Shown here piece by piece: positions 1 through 11,246 of a DNA stretch of 64,000 bases. Every line of letters begins with the position of its first letter. Within the stretch, counting starts at the first letter, position 1. The DNA is taken from positions 2,852,001-2,916,000 of the forward strand of contig JAGPXD010000004.1 of NCBI GenBank assembly GCA_020746995.1. The letters run 5' to 3'. The notes beneath the pieces were generated by a model. It worked only from the letters and a program-made list of their open reading frames with translations. It was not told the origin of the DNA and did no database searches. The position numbers and the translations under genes are program-made. This DNA is from Plectosphaerella cucumerina. Its lineage: Eukaryota; Ascomycota; Sordariomycetes; Glomerellales; Plectosphaerellaceae.

Positions 1-1093
1 TCGTGCGAGACTGTCTCAGGCCGGAGGAGGCCAGCAGACAGATAGCATGTGTTGTCCGCGGAGGGGTGTTTTGAGCCTCTTGGCCCGGCGGCATGCGGAC
101 GGATCTGGCAGTGGAAAGGCGGGCGGGCGGCTTGTCGAACTGTTTGGCTGCTGGGACCTGGTACAAGGCCCTGCAGTGCTACGGTGCTGCATCGCTAAGA
201 GGAAAATAAAGGTGGGCGTTCTCTCGGCTTGCGGAGTCTTCCTGGGGCATTGGCGTTTGTGAGGCAGAAGAGGGTCGCATTAGCAGCTGCAGCAGTGCCC
301 TGCAAGCCACCAGTGAAGGATGGACGGGTGGTTCAAGACTGTTGGTCGTTGGAATGAGGTGCCAGTGATGCTGCAGGCTGCTGCAGCGCCGCAAGTCGCC
401 TCCCACGCGCCGGCCTGCCAGTGAGCTTCCGTCCTTCTCGGCCGGCAGGTGGGCGATACACATGTCCTACGTCAGTTCTCACCCTGGGGAGGGAGGGGGG
501 CCGTTTGTGATGGAAGCAGACAGCAGAAGCAGGCGACGTTTTTTCTTCCAGCGCAAACAAGACGCGCCCGAGGAGATATGCGAGACCCACGCCCCGGATG
601 TTCGGCCAAGGCGCACATGGGAGGGGAGCACCCTGAGAGAAGAGTGAGGAGGGGCGCGGGAGAGACAGACGAGCCCACATGTCGTCTGGGCAGCGGGCGC
701 AGCGGATCGAAGGAGGTGGCCGTGTCCGCTGTTCTGTTTGTTCAGGAAAACGGATTCGTCAAAGATGGAACTTGAAGTCGGCGAGACATGGTACAACGGG
801 CGGTGGCTGACATGGAAGGGTTTCCTGTCCTCCGCTTGCGCTTGATGTGACGAAGACATAAATTGTCCTGAGATAAGGCCATGGCGATAGGTATCTGGTA
901 CAGGCGAGGGCTCATCTTGCTTGGCTGGAGATGGTCGGAGTACGGCAACCAGGAAGAAGGTGTTACTGGCTGGTGTTCGAGCTCAGCCTTCTCCATAGGC
1001 CGCCAAGGCTTGGAAGCCTTGACGTCGTCCAGTCACAAGAAACCACAGTTCCGCCAACGGGCAATTTTGACGGTCATCTCCCGTTTCCACTCA

Positions 1094-1128
1094 CCCCTTT
1101 CCCCTTCCCTTCCCTTCCCTTCCCCTCG
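1094..1128. repeat. CCCTT-type pyrimidine tract
   Basis: A run of about four CCCTT/CCCCTT units with almost no purines on the + strand. CT-rich tracts are common in fungal promoters, so this may be regulatory or simple slippage sequence. Confidence 0.6.
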
Positions 1129-1520
1129 TTCGCTAAGATGCTTGGATGTTCTCACCCGAAGCCCTCGTGCCAGAGAATACGGCAGGCGAGCGAACTAAGG
1201 CACAGTAGTACTAGTTGGGGACCGGGGGCGTGTCACTTGGATGAACGGGAAGATGGGGAGATGGGCCATTATTATGGAACCAGGTTGCTTTCCATCTGAT
1301 CGAGGGATGCAGTGGAAATGGAAACACCGGGTCCCTCTGGTTTGCCTCGCTGCCCCTCGTACTTTCCTATCTTTTGGCGCCCAAGTAGAGGTTACTTGGG
1401 GGTACATCGAATGACCAGCGCATTTGCCCTGTTTAGCGAATCAGACGAGTACCCTGGTGGTAAAAGCGACGCCCAGTGACGCACTGTCGATATCTGAGGT
1501 ACCTTTGTGTTGCTCCAACA

Positions 1521-1540
1521 CCCTCCCTCACCCTCCCTCA
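1521..1540. repeat. Tandem decamer CCCTCCCTCA, two copies
   Basis: Two perfect copies of a 10-base unit, followed by degenerate CCCTCACCTC copies to about 1560, inside the probable promoter or leader of the next gene. Confidence 0.6.
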
Positions 1541-2215
1541 CCCTCACCTCACATCACCTCATCCAGTGCCTCAGTGTGTACTGTGGATTGGCGGGTCGAT
1601 CTTTCCAAGACGGGGGCCCCTACTTTATTATTCCTCTCGAGCTCTCCTGCACTTCAGTCCTGCCTGTCCTCGGGGCAACCTCCTGCGACCCATCTTCAAA
1701 AATACCCATCTCTCTCCTGCATTTCAAATTCCGCCGTCTTCTGCTCAGCAAATGTTTTGATCCAAACCGCTGCCTATTTCCTCTCCCTCCTCCTCCTACG
1801 CCTCCCCATCTCTCTGCAACATCATATTGTTGAGCGCCTCTCGAATTCCGACCACAGCCGCGGGGTAAAGACATCGTGCGACAAATCAAGAACCCCAAAG
1901 TAGTCCAGCTTCTCTGGCCCGGACACAGACCACCACCTCGCAAGACGAGCAGAGACATCGTCAACCGAAAAGGTCTCTCCCACATCACATCGCACTGCAC
2001 CATCCACTTTCGTCTCCTACCGCTCCGCGACCTGCACCACCCCCGAATCGGAGCCGGCACCGGCCCTGCGCAACCCACGCCACGACAGCGCATCGAACCA
2101 ACCATCCTGCTGCTACCACCACAGCCGGACAAGAAGAAACCCTCAGCAACGCATGCAGATTCCGGGTGCTCGCGAACAAGGAGGACACGGCGGAGAGACG
2201 GACCAGGAAGACACG

Positions 2216-4521
2216 ATGGCCACGTTGGGACGGTCCCTCAAGTCGTCTTCCTACCTCTCGCGGGCAAGACGGCCCGGCATGAGCCCCAGGGCGCTCTCCA
2301 ACTCGTCGGACGTGTCCGTTGCTTCGGCGGGCTCGAACCGCTCCGAGGACCAGCTGGACTTTGTCATGTCTGCCGCCAATACGCCCTTTGGCGAGCTTTC
2401 GCAAGCAGAGGCCATGGCTCCCTCGTCAGTGCCGCCAGAAGCGCCGCAGCACCAGCTGCAACAACGCCAACTATCCCGTGGTAAGTCACTAGTTTCCCTT
2501 TTTCCTCTTGGTCGTCTCCCCGCCCCGAGCCGCCGACTCGTGTGCTCCCGTCGGTCATCGGACGGGGCAGCAACGCCTCCCCGGGGCCTTGATGCCTCAT
2601 TGGGAGCCCGAGCCTCCGTCGCCCGTTAGGGCAGTTCAGTGTTTGAGACCCTCCAGATCACGTCCGCGTCCTTCAGTTCGCACCGAACATCCATCATCTG
2701 TCCCACGCCGGCGGGGCGGGGTTCGCTCCACTACACCCTAGCGCCCGCCCAGCGGCACCGATGTACCACTGTCGGGCCCCTTTCGCCGCCGGTGCCGTTC
2801 CCGTGCGTTCGGCGGGGGGATCCTGCCTGTAAGGTACCTTGGTGCCCTGCCCTGCCCTGCCCTGCCGTACGAGCCAAGCACAGCACAGTTTCCCCCCGCC
2901 CGCCCCGGTCGCAGACTGGAACAATTCCCTCAGGGCACGGCTCCCTGGAAATACAGGTTGCGCCCCTTGTGTTTTATGCGCCGTGGTCCCTGCAATGCAG
3001 GGAGGCCCGGCCTCGCAGCACTGCGAAGCAGGTTTTGCCTGGTCGCTTTTGCTGTCGCTTTGCTCGCTGCCCCCTGTCTTCGAGTTGTTTGCAGGGGCGC
3101 CGAGTCGTCATTTTCCCATCTCCCCCCATCTGCACCCGGTCTTTATTCCTTCCTTCCGTCCCGCCGGCCCCCCGCCCGCACCGCAACTGCCTGAAGCGGT
3201 CCATGCTGAAAAGCACGACGTCGGCGCGGGGCGGGGTCGTGGAAGAGAAAGCCTGCGACATCTGCGTCATCCCCATTCCTCGACTCGACCCCGACAGTCC
3301 GACTCGACTCGGTCGACACTCCCAAGACCTCCGTCCCAACGTCTCAAAGTTTTACCCTGACGCTGTTCACTAACCACGAACCGTGCCACTCTAGCAGCCG
3401 AGACCGCCGGCGCCACCCACCGTCCTTTTATTAAGCTGGGCGAATCGTCATCACTTCAACCCTCGAGATCCAATCTTTCTCGCCCAATCGCCATTGAACC
3501 GCCACAGCTCCGCAAGTACAACTCGGCTCCTAACCACACTCCGCCCGAGCCGCTATCCGCCCGCGGTGACAGAGCTGGGTACGTACCTTTCCCCTTTCTT
3601 TGCCCTTTTTGCCCTACGATTACACTATTCTGCCCCATCGAGAGATTCCCATGACACCCACTTTCCTCCCGGGATCATCAGTGTAGCAGCGCTGACAATT
3701 GACGTAGTGGTTACTTTCCGCTCCACGAGGACCCAACCGCTCGGGTTCATCGGTTCCAGCCTGCAGCTAAAAAGTCTCGACAACCACACCCAACCATCCA
3801 TCTCCCCCTCGACATACGTTCACGCACCACGGAACAACCACCTACACTTAAAAAAATGCCGGAACCTTCACGTCACCTCCGCCGCGAAGCGGACAAGTCC
3901 AGCGCCAACACCCCAGTCGCCTCATACATTCCCAGCGGCGCCCACGACACCTCACTGCCCATGGGCAAATACTACCCCTCCAACTACGAGCAGCGCCACG
4001 CATCTCCCGTCTCCCAAACACCAAACATGATGCCGCCGCCTCCTACTTCCGGCAACTTGTCATCTCCTGTCAAGTCGGACTCCCAACTTCAGACCTCGGT
4101 CCGCTTGGGAGAGTCTATCCCACGGACGGACGCAAAACAGCGGCTGCAACAGTACCAACGCGACATGATCGCCCAGGCCAGGCTGGCCGCGAACCAAGTC
4201 CTCGGAGACGTCCCCCAGGGCATGGCTACCCTCCCCACAGCCACCGTCAGCCTGAACGGAGTTCCGCTACAGTCCCTGCAGCAGTTCGGCATGACCAGCA
4301 TCCACAAGCCAACCTCACCACGGCTCCTGCCCCTGGGAAGCCCTGGACCTGTGACGCCCATGGACCTGGAGGGTGGAGAGGGAGGCTACCTCGACCATGG
4401 ACGTGGTCCTACCATTCTCGGCGACTCCGAGGACATTGCACGCGCCCTGCGCGCCGAAGTGGCCTTCCTGCGAAGCCCTTCGTCTCCAGCCATCGAGGCG
4501 GGGCCGCAAGCATCTTTCTAG
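2216..4521 (+). CDS. Unrecognised Ser/Pro-rich protein, three exons
   Basis: Spliced model: exons 2216-2480, 3398-3578 and 3708-4521, giving about 419 residues. Intron 1 (917 bp) has a GTAAGT donor and a CTAAC branch site about 25 bp before the acceptor. Intron 2 (129 bp) has a GTACGT donor and a GCTGAC branch. Frame is kept through both joins. The protein is basic and Ser/Pro-rich with no transmembrane segment. A short more ordered stretch, GGYFPLHEDP..RVHRF, sits at the exon 2-3 join, and a helical, Gln/Arg-rich patch (DAKQRLQQYQRDMIAQARLAANQVL) lies in exon 3. I chose the ATG at 2216; an in-frame ATG at 2153 would add 21 residues. I cannot name the family. It could be a nuclear or signalling regulator, but that is only inferred from composition. 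Confidence 0.6.
2844..2866. repeat. (GCCCT)4 microsatellite inside intron 1
   Basis: Four perfect GCCCT units plus GCC, within the 917-bp intron of the gene at 2216-4521. Confidence 0.75.
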
Positions 4522-5199
4522 GAGTGTGGAAGCAGAAGCGAGATATGATCTAGAGTGGTCCACCTGGCAACCACGAGAAAAAGGAGGAGGAGGATTTTTC
4601 TTTGTCCGTCATATGATACCCCCGTACATCATGGGCTAGTTCGTCGAGACGAAGCTACCCACACCAGGAAACGGCGTAACCAAGACCTCTCGACACCACA
4701 CCATCGTTTGGGTTTTTCCTTTTTGTGCATGAGAATGCGGCATACACCGATTCTAGGCGTTTTATGGGACCGCGGCTGAGGGAGTCGATGGTCAGATTGT
4801 GGACGTGAGCGTTACAGCACCTCGCAGCGTCACGAGTTGATACACGGAGACTTGGGCATACAGAGCCAGATGGGATAGAAGTCTGATTTACCAGCCATAT
4901 TTGGCCACAGATTAGAGGACAGGGAGAGACTGCAGGTTGGCGGGGATGATGAATGAGAATCGCGTGAGGCGACAAGCAATGAGTACACGCAATGAGTGTG
5001 AATCGTCTATTGACGGTATTTGCATTGTGCTTCAACCGTTCAGGGGTGCTTGGGCAACGGACCTGTCTACCGGCCGCAGCCCAACCTCGCACATAGCTCT
5101 CTTCCATCATCTCAACGTCCCCAGTAAAAACCCTACTCCCCAGACCCGCCTTGAGCCCTCTGTTGCCAGAACAGGGACCATCATTTTCCCCGCCCCGGC
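4522..5199. other. Convergent 3' region
   Basis: Space between the stop codons of two convergent genes. It presumably holds both 3' untranslated regions. I see no further gene here. Confidence 0.5.
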
Positions 5200-6782
5200 T
5201 CATTCCTTCCTGGTGTAGTTTGCGGGGAAACTACCCTTGAGGCCGTTCAACTCGCCCTCCCACCAGTCATCCATTGTGGCGGTCTTCTTGACAATTTTGA
5301 TCCTATCGCCCTCATTGAAGGCCAGGTCACCTGGCTGGCCGCCGGGGTAGGTATGAACGGCAACGACATATTCGACAGGGGCGGCGATGCGCTTCTTGGG
5401 CGGGGGCGGCGGCGGGGGCTTCTTCTTGGCGATGGCGCTGCTGCCATAGCTCGCTGTGCTCATGGGAGTCGTGGCGGCGCTACCGTTCTGATACTCCCGC
5501 TGGGACTGGTGGCCGAAGTAGTCGCCCTTCTCGCGGGAGGGCGTGTAGCTCGGTGTCATACGGGATAGGCCGCCGGGGGTGGTCTGGCCTAGGGTGGCGG
5601 TGGTGAAGTCCGTGGGCTGGCCGAGGTTGGAGCGGGAGGATTGCCTGCTAAGCTGGGCGGAGCGGTCGGAGGAGGCGAGGGAGGTGGTGGAGGGGATGCG
5701 CTGGGTCCTCGGAGGCGGGGGCTCGGTGTCCTGGGGCTTTGCGTCCTTGTTGCTGCCCCAGGTGGTGATGCGGCGAAGGCCGGTCGGGCGCGGGGGCGCC
5801 TGCTGGGCGTCGGGGCCAGGGCCGCTCATGGGCATGTGGACGGCCTTGCCGCTGGCCATGATGTAGAGCCTCTCGGCCTCGGACTGGGCGGGCTGGAAGG
5901 CCGAGGTCCAGTCAGCCACGACCTCGTTCATGGCTGGCGGCGGCGAGGGGAACTGGTTCTCCTGGCAGTAGTTGTGCAGGACGGTGTAATACAGCGCGAA
6001 GAGACGGTTCTCTGTGGTGACGAGGGAGGCGAGGAGGAGGGGGACCAGGTTGTATATGGACTCGCACAGTGGTGGAAGGGAGGTCGAGAGGTGGTCGTCG
6101 GCGTATTGGAATTCCTGCGCAAGCATCGTTAGTATTGCCCTCGATCAGAAGAGACATCAGGGGGGCTTACCTCTGAAGCCTGTGTCATCTCGTTCTCCGC
6201 CTTTGCGAGCGCCGTCTCCTCCTTGGGAGACCTGTCGGTCTTCCTCTGAAGCTTCTTGACCTTCTCCTGCGCCTTCTCATAGGCGACCATCTTGTCCTCT
6301 CGCTTCTTGATGGTCTTCTTGATGGGCTGGATGCACTTCCGGGCGTCGGTGGCGGGCTGGATGATCTGCGTGTCGATGGCCACGACCTCCTTGTTAAGCT
6401 CGTCCTTGAGGCCAGCGTAGACCTCGCTCAGGGCGAAGGTGCGCGTGAGCTGTAGATCGGGGGTGGGGGTGTTGGCGCCCTTGGAGCCGTCGCCGCTTCC
6501 TATGGGGTCGTAGAGGCCTTGGTATTCCTTTGCCATGCCGAACTGGTGCTGGCCGAGGTTGACCCAGGAGTCGCGAAGGGTGTTGCTGCTATCGACGATC
6601 TGGGTTGGCCGAGTTAGCGAATGCCCTGGAGACAGGTTCCCTGTGCCTGGAGCTATGAGTCGACTGACCTTTTGGAGAATGGCACTGGCATCCTCAAAGT
6701 CCTTCAGAATAGCGGACACCTTTGCGTTGTTGCCGGGCCCCCTGTGGAGGAGGCGCCCGAACGAGCGCGACATCTTGTCCAT
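5200..6782 (-). CDS. BAR-SH3 (amphiphysin/Rvs167-like) protein
   Basis: Exons 6782-6669, 6599-6171 and 6114-5200 give about 485 residues. The N-terminal half is a helical BAR region (start MSRSFGRLLHRGPG; coiled-coil, Lys/Glu-rich about residues 110-180). A disordered Ser/Thr/Pro linker and a run of seven prolines follow. The last 55 or so residues form an SH3 domain with the expected ALYDY-equivalent, the DDWWEGEL segment and a final FPANY. BAR-SH3 proteins bind curved membrane and act in endocytosis and actin patch function. Both introns are typical: 69 bp with GTCAGT and GCTAAC, and 56 bp with GTAAGC and ACTAAC. The first is in frame and stop-free, so an unspliced reading adds 23 residues. 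An alternative start lies at 6773. The family call is strong, but which amphiphysin paralogue it is remains uncertain. Confidence 0.87.
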
Positions 6783-8280
6783 GCCGGGCGAGAGGAGCGT
6801 CTCAGACGCAGGGTAGCTGGCAGCGAGCTGGACGGCCTACGGAATGGCCTAGGTGTGTCAATTGGTTTGGCGACGAAGAGCGAATGTCGGGTGGGAGACC
6901 AGCAGGTCGGTCTTGGAGGTTTCTCGTCGCAAGGCCAAGTCAAGGCGGCGGATATCAACGAGCGAGGTACCACGGGGCGCAAGCGGGTAGCGTCGTCATA
7001 CAGTCGTCAGGGCTCAATGCTGCGTACGGAGCCAGTCCGACGTTTCAACAAGGGGGCAGGGAAAAGGGGGATAAGAGGCGGCCAGGCAGTGGGAAAGGCG
7101 AAGAAGAGACAGGTAAGGTCGAGTAGAGTTGAGGGGTTGGGTTGAGAAGGGGAGGAGCACCACCTTCCATCCCTGGAGCGGTCCACGTCTGCACCGGGCT
7201 CTGGGTCACGCAAATGGATGGATCCAACACCAGCACCAGTATTAGCACCAGCACCAACTGAACACACACACACCCACCACGACACCACCATGCATCTCAT
7301 ATGGAGCCACTCTTCCGTCCTGGCGGGCGTTGTGACCCTACCAAGTTGCCCTATCCCGCCTGGATGGAACTTGCGCGCGCAGCCCGGCCAAGGAACTTGA
7401 GTCGCCTCAGTCCGGTTTTCTGGCTATTTGTCGGGTACTTCATGCGCTGCGCCGCAAGGACGAGATTGGGAGCTCGGGAAGCCATCCCCGTTACGAGCCC
7501 CGGGGTGCTCGCGTTCAGGACCCGAGGTGCGGCCCCTCGTGAAGATGGGACTTCGCTGGTTGCTATTCTCGCCCGGCCGATCGTCGCTGTCAGGAACTTG
7601 CGCACCCGCTTTTTGGAGTTTTGACTTTCGGGTTTGACGCGCGGCGTCGCCCCCTGCCATTCAACTTGAAGCCCGCCATTGCCCGTCTTCATGCTACGGA
7701 TGACAGTGACATGCTCGAAACCCAGATCGGACGAGAAACAGAAACCGACCAGGGCAAAGCTCGAGGCCCATGACGAGATGAAGACAATCTCGGAGATGCC
7801 TGTTCAAGTTGTCGTCAGTCCTTCAAAGTGGGGTGTCTGCTTCTCCTGCAGTCACATTGTCGGGTGGCTTCAAGTTTCCCCTCGGCCCCAACAGCGCTAA
7901 ACTGCCCCCCTGTCCCTGACATTCGGGGCGGGCGCCAATCAGACACCTGTTCCTTGGCCCCGGCCAGCCACGTCAAGCCCAAAGTGCGAGGTGAGCTGCC
8001 TGCTTATGTCAGCGGATGTCTTCACAGCAAAGGAGCTCACATCATTGCCCTGGTCACATGGTCTGGCGTCGCGTCGCGTCACCCCGCAGCGCGCTCTTCT
8101 CTTCTGCCTGCTGAGACGCGCCATCGCCACAAGACACGCACGATGCCATTCAGACATTGCGTCTAGACAGTCGAATCACGGCCTTCCACCGCCTAGAGCC
8201 AGTCGACTGACAGGGCAGCTCTCGCTCATTCGAACCGACGCACCTCCTGCGAACGAACTTGACATGCCATTCCGACCACC
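6783..8280. other. Divergent promoter region
   Basis: Divergent spacer between the BAR-SH3 gene and the ZGRF1-N gene. It contains an ACCAGC/CACA-rich patch near 7220-7275. No coding unit is recognised. Confidence 0.5.
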
Positions 8281-11157
8281 ATGTCCACCCATCGCGGCAG
8301 CATGGGTGCGCCCTCCGCCTCCGTTGTCCCAACCACAGCACCAGTTCTCGACTACGTGTGCCTCTTCACACATGACCTGAAGCGAAAGCAGAAGAGATGG
8401 CAAGATGGAAAGCTCAAGTACCACACCTTCAACAAGCGCGTCATGGTGTACGACGAAAAGGCCAACTTCATCGGCGACATGCACTGGAACGAGGACTACG
8501 ACTTTGGCGATGGCGAAGAGTTCCAGCTTGAGCGCGGCTGCGTCATTGTTCAAGTCGCAGAGTGCATTGGAAGCAAGGAGCAGGATCTCTCCGAGTTGAT
8601 CGAGAAGAGATACAAGGATAAGGAGCAGCGGCAAGCCCGGGCCGCGGCGGCTTCGGGAGCAACTCCGTCACGGAGCAGACCGTCGACTGCTGCCCCTGTC
8701 CGCCCGCTGGCTGATGTCTCGACGACCCCGAGGGCCAACTACATCGGCCGTGCCGTCGTGCCGACCGAGTCACCGTTTGAGCAGCGTCATGCACAAAACG
8801 GAGACACTCCCAGCGAAAACAACCGGCCTGCAAAACGGAGGAAGGCCGACATATCTCCTCCCAGCAAGAGCGGGTATGCTCAAAACTTGTTTGGTGCTCC
8901 TCTGTCTCTGTCATCCTGGTCAGCCAGCGGGAAAATACGACGAAGCCAGGAAATCGGCGACAGCCAGCAGACTCGCGCGGCGCCCTCTGCGGTACCCTCC
9001 GGCCCGATTTACCGGTCTCAAGCACCCGCGAGCTTACTGCAGAAGATTCGTCGTGACCAACCTCTCGATCGATCTGTTCTTGCAGAGGGGACCGGAAATC
9101 CAATGACAGCTCGGCAGACCTTCAGCGCCAGGCCTCAGGCTGCGTCTACCGCCGCCTCGCGGAGCGATGCCCCTCCATCGAACCAGCAGAAGCAGCCAGC
9201 TCGACCCAAAAGCCAGAAGGCTACTTTTGGGAGAGGCACAGATGAGACCCCGAAGGAGACACCATCTCGCCCAGCCAGGGACGCCCCAATCGCTGTCGAA
9301 GTGTCCTCTGACGAAGACGTCGTGGAGACGTTCAGCCGACCAGTTCGCCACTCGCCCAGCACTCGCAAGCGTGCCCCATCGCCGAAAGCTAGTCTTCCTC
9401 GCAAGACAAAGACCGCGCCAAAGCCGTTCTCTGCACCAAAACCCCAATCTGAGTCGCGCGCTCGAGTGCTGGGCAAACCTGCTTCGGCCAAGGCCGTAGA
9501 GCAAGCGCCCCTGAATACCCCGGACCTAGACGAAGATGAAGTGGTAGAGGCACCGATGCTTGTCTCGACAACCAAGCCGTCGAGAAGGCGCCGTCTCATG
9601 CTTGTATCTGGACCACAGGCAAGCAAGGAGGTTGTCTCTAGTGTCGAGTCGCCCATGGTGCCGAACACCAGTCGTCCAGTCATACGGCCACCTCCGGTTC
9701 CCGTACCGGATCCCGTGGTTTCTGATCAGACAGAAGTCCACTCACCACCACCTGCAAAGCGGAAAAGCTTGTCCAGAGCGCCATCTAATCCCTTTGTTGA
9801 CTTTGATTCCTCATCGGATTCAGATGTCCCGTTGCCAAAGAGGCGGGCAGAGCGGCCGGCAGCTGTTTCCAGAACTTCACGACCACGTGAGAGCGAAGAG
9901 GACATTGATACTGTCCCGGACAGCCCTCCAAAGTCGAGGCGGGATAGCGATCCGTTCTCGGATGATGAGGCGCAGGATTTCTGCAGTGCTCAGCCTAGGG
10001 AGAAGTCAGTGCCTTGCCATCCGAGCAGGGAGACGTCGCCTGCTCCCATCGAGGACCCGAAAACATTGGATCCCGCACCCGTCCAGACTCCAGCTGAGAC
10101 GGCACATCGCTTCGCAGCAGCAGGTGCCCGGCTTGCTACTCTTCGAAGAGGCGTCAAAAGTAAGGAGGTACTGTTCTGGCCCAGAGACGAAGTCTCATCC
10201 GAGGATGAACCTGAGAAGCCGAAGGAAGCCGAGACAAAACAACCTGCAGCCACCAAATCCAAGTCACCAGTCGAGACAGTGGCAGTAGAAGAAGTTCCAG
10301 ACACAATTCATGTCACCAAGGCTTCTGCTAAGGAAAAGGAGCCAGAGCCAAAGGAGAAGCCCCAGACGAGGACTTCTAGCCAACAGACGCGGCAGCTCAG
10401 CAAGACCGTCGAGCAGAAGCCGGAAAGTCCACCAGCAGAATCGGCTCCTGCCATCTCGCCCGACAACACAGTACATCAACAAGAGATGCCTGCGAACCCT
10501 CCAGCACCAGAACCAGCACCCGCCATCCCGCCTAAGACTACACATCAACAAGAGTCGCCTCCGCCGGCAGTGGTTCCTGAGCCGAGCGTTCCCAATGGCA
10601 AAGCCATCCAAACGAACGTTTCTTTCCATGCCGAGCCGGCCGCCCAAGAACCTCAGCAGGCCAAGGCAATGACAGTAGAACCACGTAAAGCGCCAAGTCC
10701 AGATTCAACCAGCGGCCAAGTTGGACCTCTCGCCAAACAGACTCCTTCAGTAGTGCAGGACAAGGAAGTCGAAGTTGGCACTCCTCCTATGCCCGCCAAC
10801 CTCAGGCGCTCCACGTCTGCAACATCGGCATCGGCGCCCCCACCCCCAAATCAACCGCAAGTGCCAGGACAGCGTCCCAGGATCGTGAACCCAGCGACTA
10901 GAGGCCGCAAGGCGGCGCTCAAGACCGACGCGAAAGGACAACTGCCCCAGACCGTCGTCCCCGCCGCCCTGCCGTTAGCAACAGTGAACCAGCTACGGAT
11001 GGCCGTCCCCGTTCCCATGCCCGCGGCAGTACCAGTGCCGGTGCGCAAGGAGACTGCTCCCGTAGAGAAGCTGAAGCTCCCGGGCTTCTCGAGAGCTGGC
11101 GGAGGAGCATGGAGCAAGACGGCGCATGACCTGCTCGGGATGGAAAGGCCGGCTTAA
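8281..11157 (+). CDS. ZGRF1/Mte1 N-terminal domain (DUF2439) protein
   Basis: A single uninterrupted 958-residue frame starting at the ATG after ACCACC. Residues about 22-110 match the DUF2439 fold found at the N-terminus of ZGRF1 and in yeast Mte1: the LDYVCLFTHDLKRKQKRWQDG start, then K-Y-H-F, then the DYDFGDGEEFQLERG segment. The rest is long, disordered and rich in Pro, Ser, Lys and Glu, with several acidic SSDED/DSSSDSD patches that could be phosphorylation or SUMO-interaction sites. No helicase domain follows, unlike animal ZGRF1, so it resembles Mte1, which works with the Mph1 helicase at recombination intermediates and telomeres. A nuclear role in DNA repair is inferred from this domain only. 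The gene ends 89 bp from the stop of the convergent GFA gene. Confidence 0.8.
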   Translation: MSTHRGSMGAPSASVVPTTAPVLDYVCLFTHDLKRKQKRWQDGKLKYHTFNKRVMVYDEKANFIGDMHWNEDYDFGDGEEFQLERGCVIVQVAECIGSKEQDLSELIEKRYKDKEQRQARAAAASGATPSRSRPSTAAPVRPLADVSTTPRANYIGRAVVPTESPFEQRHAQNGDTPSENNRPAKRRKADISPPSKSGYAQNLFGAPLSLSSWSASGKIRRSQEIGDSQQTRAAPSAVPSGPIYRSQAPASLLQKIRRDQPLDRSVLAEGTGNPMTARQTFSARPQAASTAASRSDAPPSNQQKQPARPKSQKATFGRGTDETPKETPSRPARDAPIAVEVSSDEDVVETFSRPVRHSPSTRKRAPSPKASLPRKTKTAPKPFSAPKPQSESRARVLGKPASAKAVEQAPLNTPDLDEDEVVEAPMLVSTTKPSRRRRLMLVSGPQASKEVVSSVESPMVPNTSRPVIRPPPVPVPDPVVSDQTEVHSPPPAKRKSLSRAPSNPFVDFDSSSDSDVPLPKRRAERPAAVSRTSRPRESEEDIDTVPDSPPKSRRDSDPFSDDEAQDFCSAQPREKSVPCHPSRETSPAPIEDPKTLDPAPVQTPAETAHRFAAAGARLATLRRGVKSKEVLFWPRDEVSSEDEPEKPKEAETKQPAATKSKSPVETVAVEEVPDTIHVTKASAKEKEPEPKEKPQTRTSSQQTRQLSKTVEQKPESPPAESAPAISPDNTVHQQEMPANPPAPEPAPAIPPKTTHQQESPPPAVVPEPSVPNGKAIQTNVSFHAEPAAQEPQQAKAMTVEPRKAPSPDSTSGQVGPLAKQTPSVVQDKEVEVGTPPMPANLRRSTSATSASAPPPPNQPQVPGQRPRIVNPATRGRKAALKTDAKGQLPQTVVPAALPLATVNQLRMAVPVPMPAAVPVPVRKETAPVEKLKLPGFSRAGGGAWSKTAHDLLGMERPA

Positions 11158-11246
11158 AATCACGGGTCAGGAGTTTGAGTGTGCATATTCGGCGTTGTTT
11201 CATATGGCGTCTTCACGAAGTAGATGAATATCAAGACCATACCTCC

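Larger units (their letters stand above)
1..2215. other. Gene-poor leader of the window
   Basis: No reading frame here looks like a protein I recognise, and none continues cleanly through plausible splice sites. The last 700 bases are C/T-rich, as expected of a fungal promoter and 5' leader for the gene starting at 2216. Pyrimidine runs at about 1094-1128 (CCCTT units) and a duplicated decamer at 1521-1540 lie in it. Confidence 0.5.
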
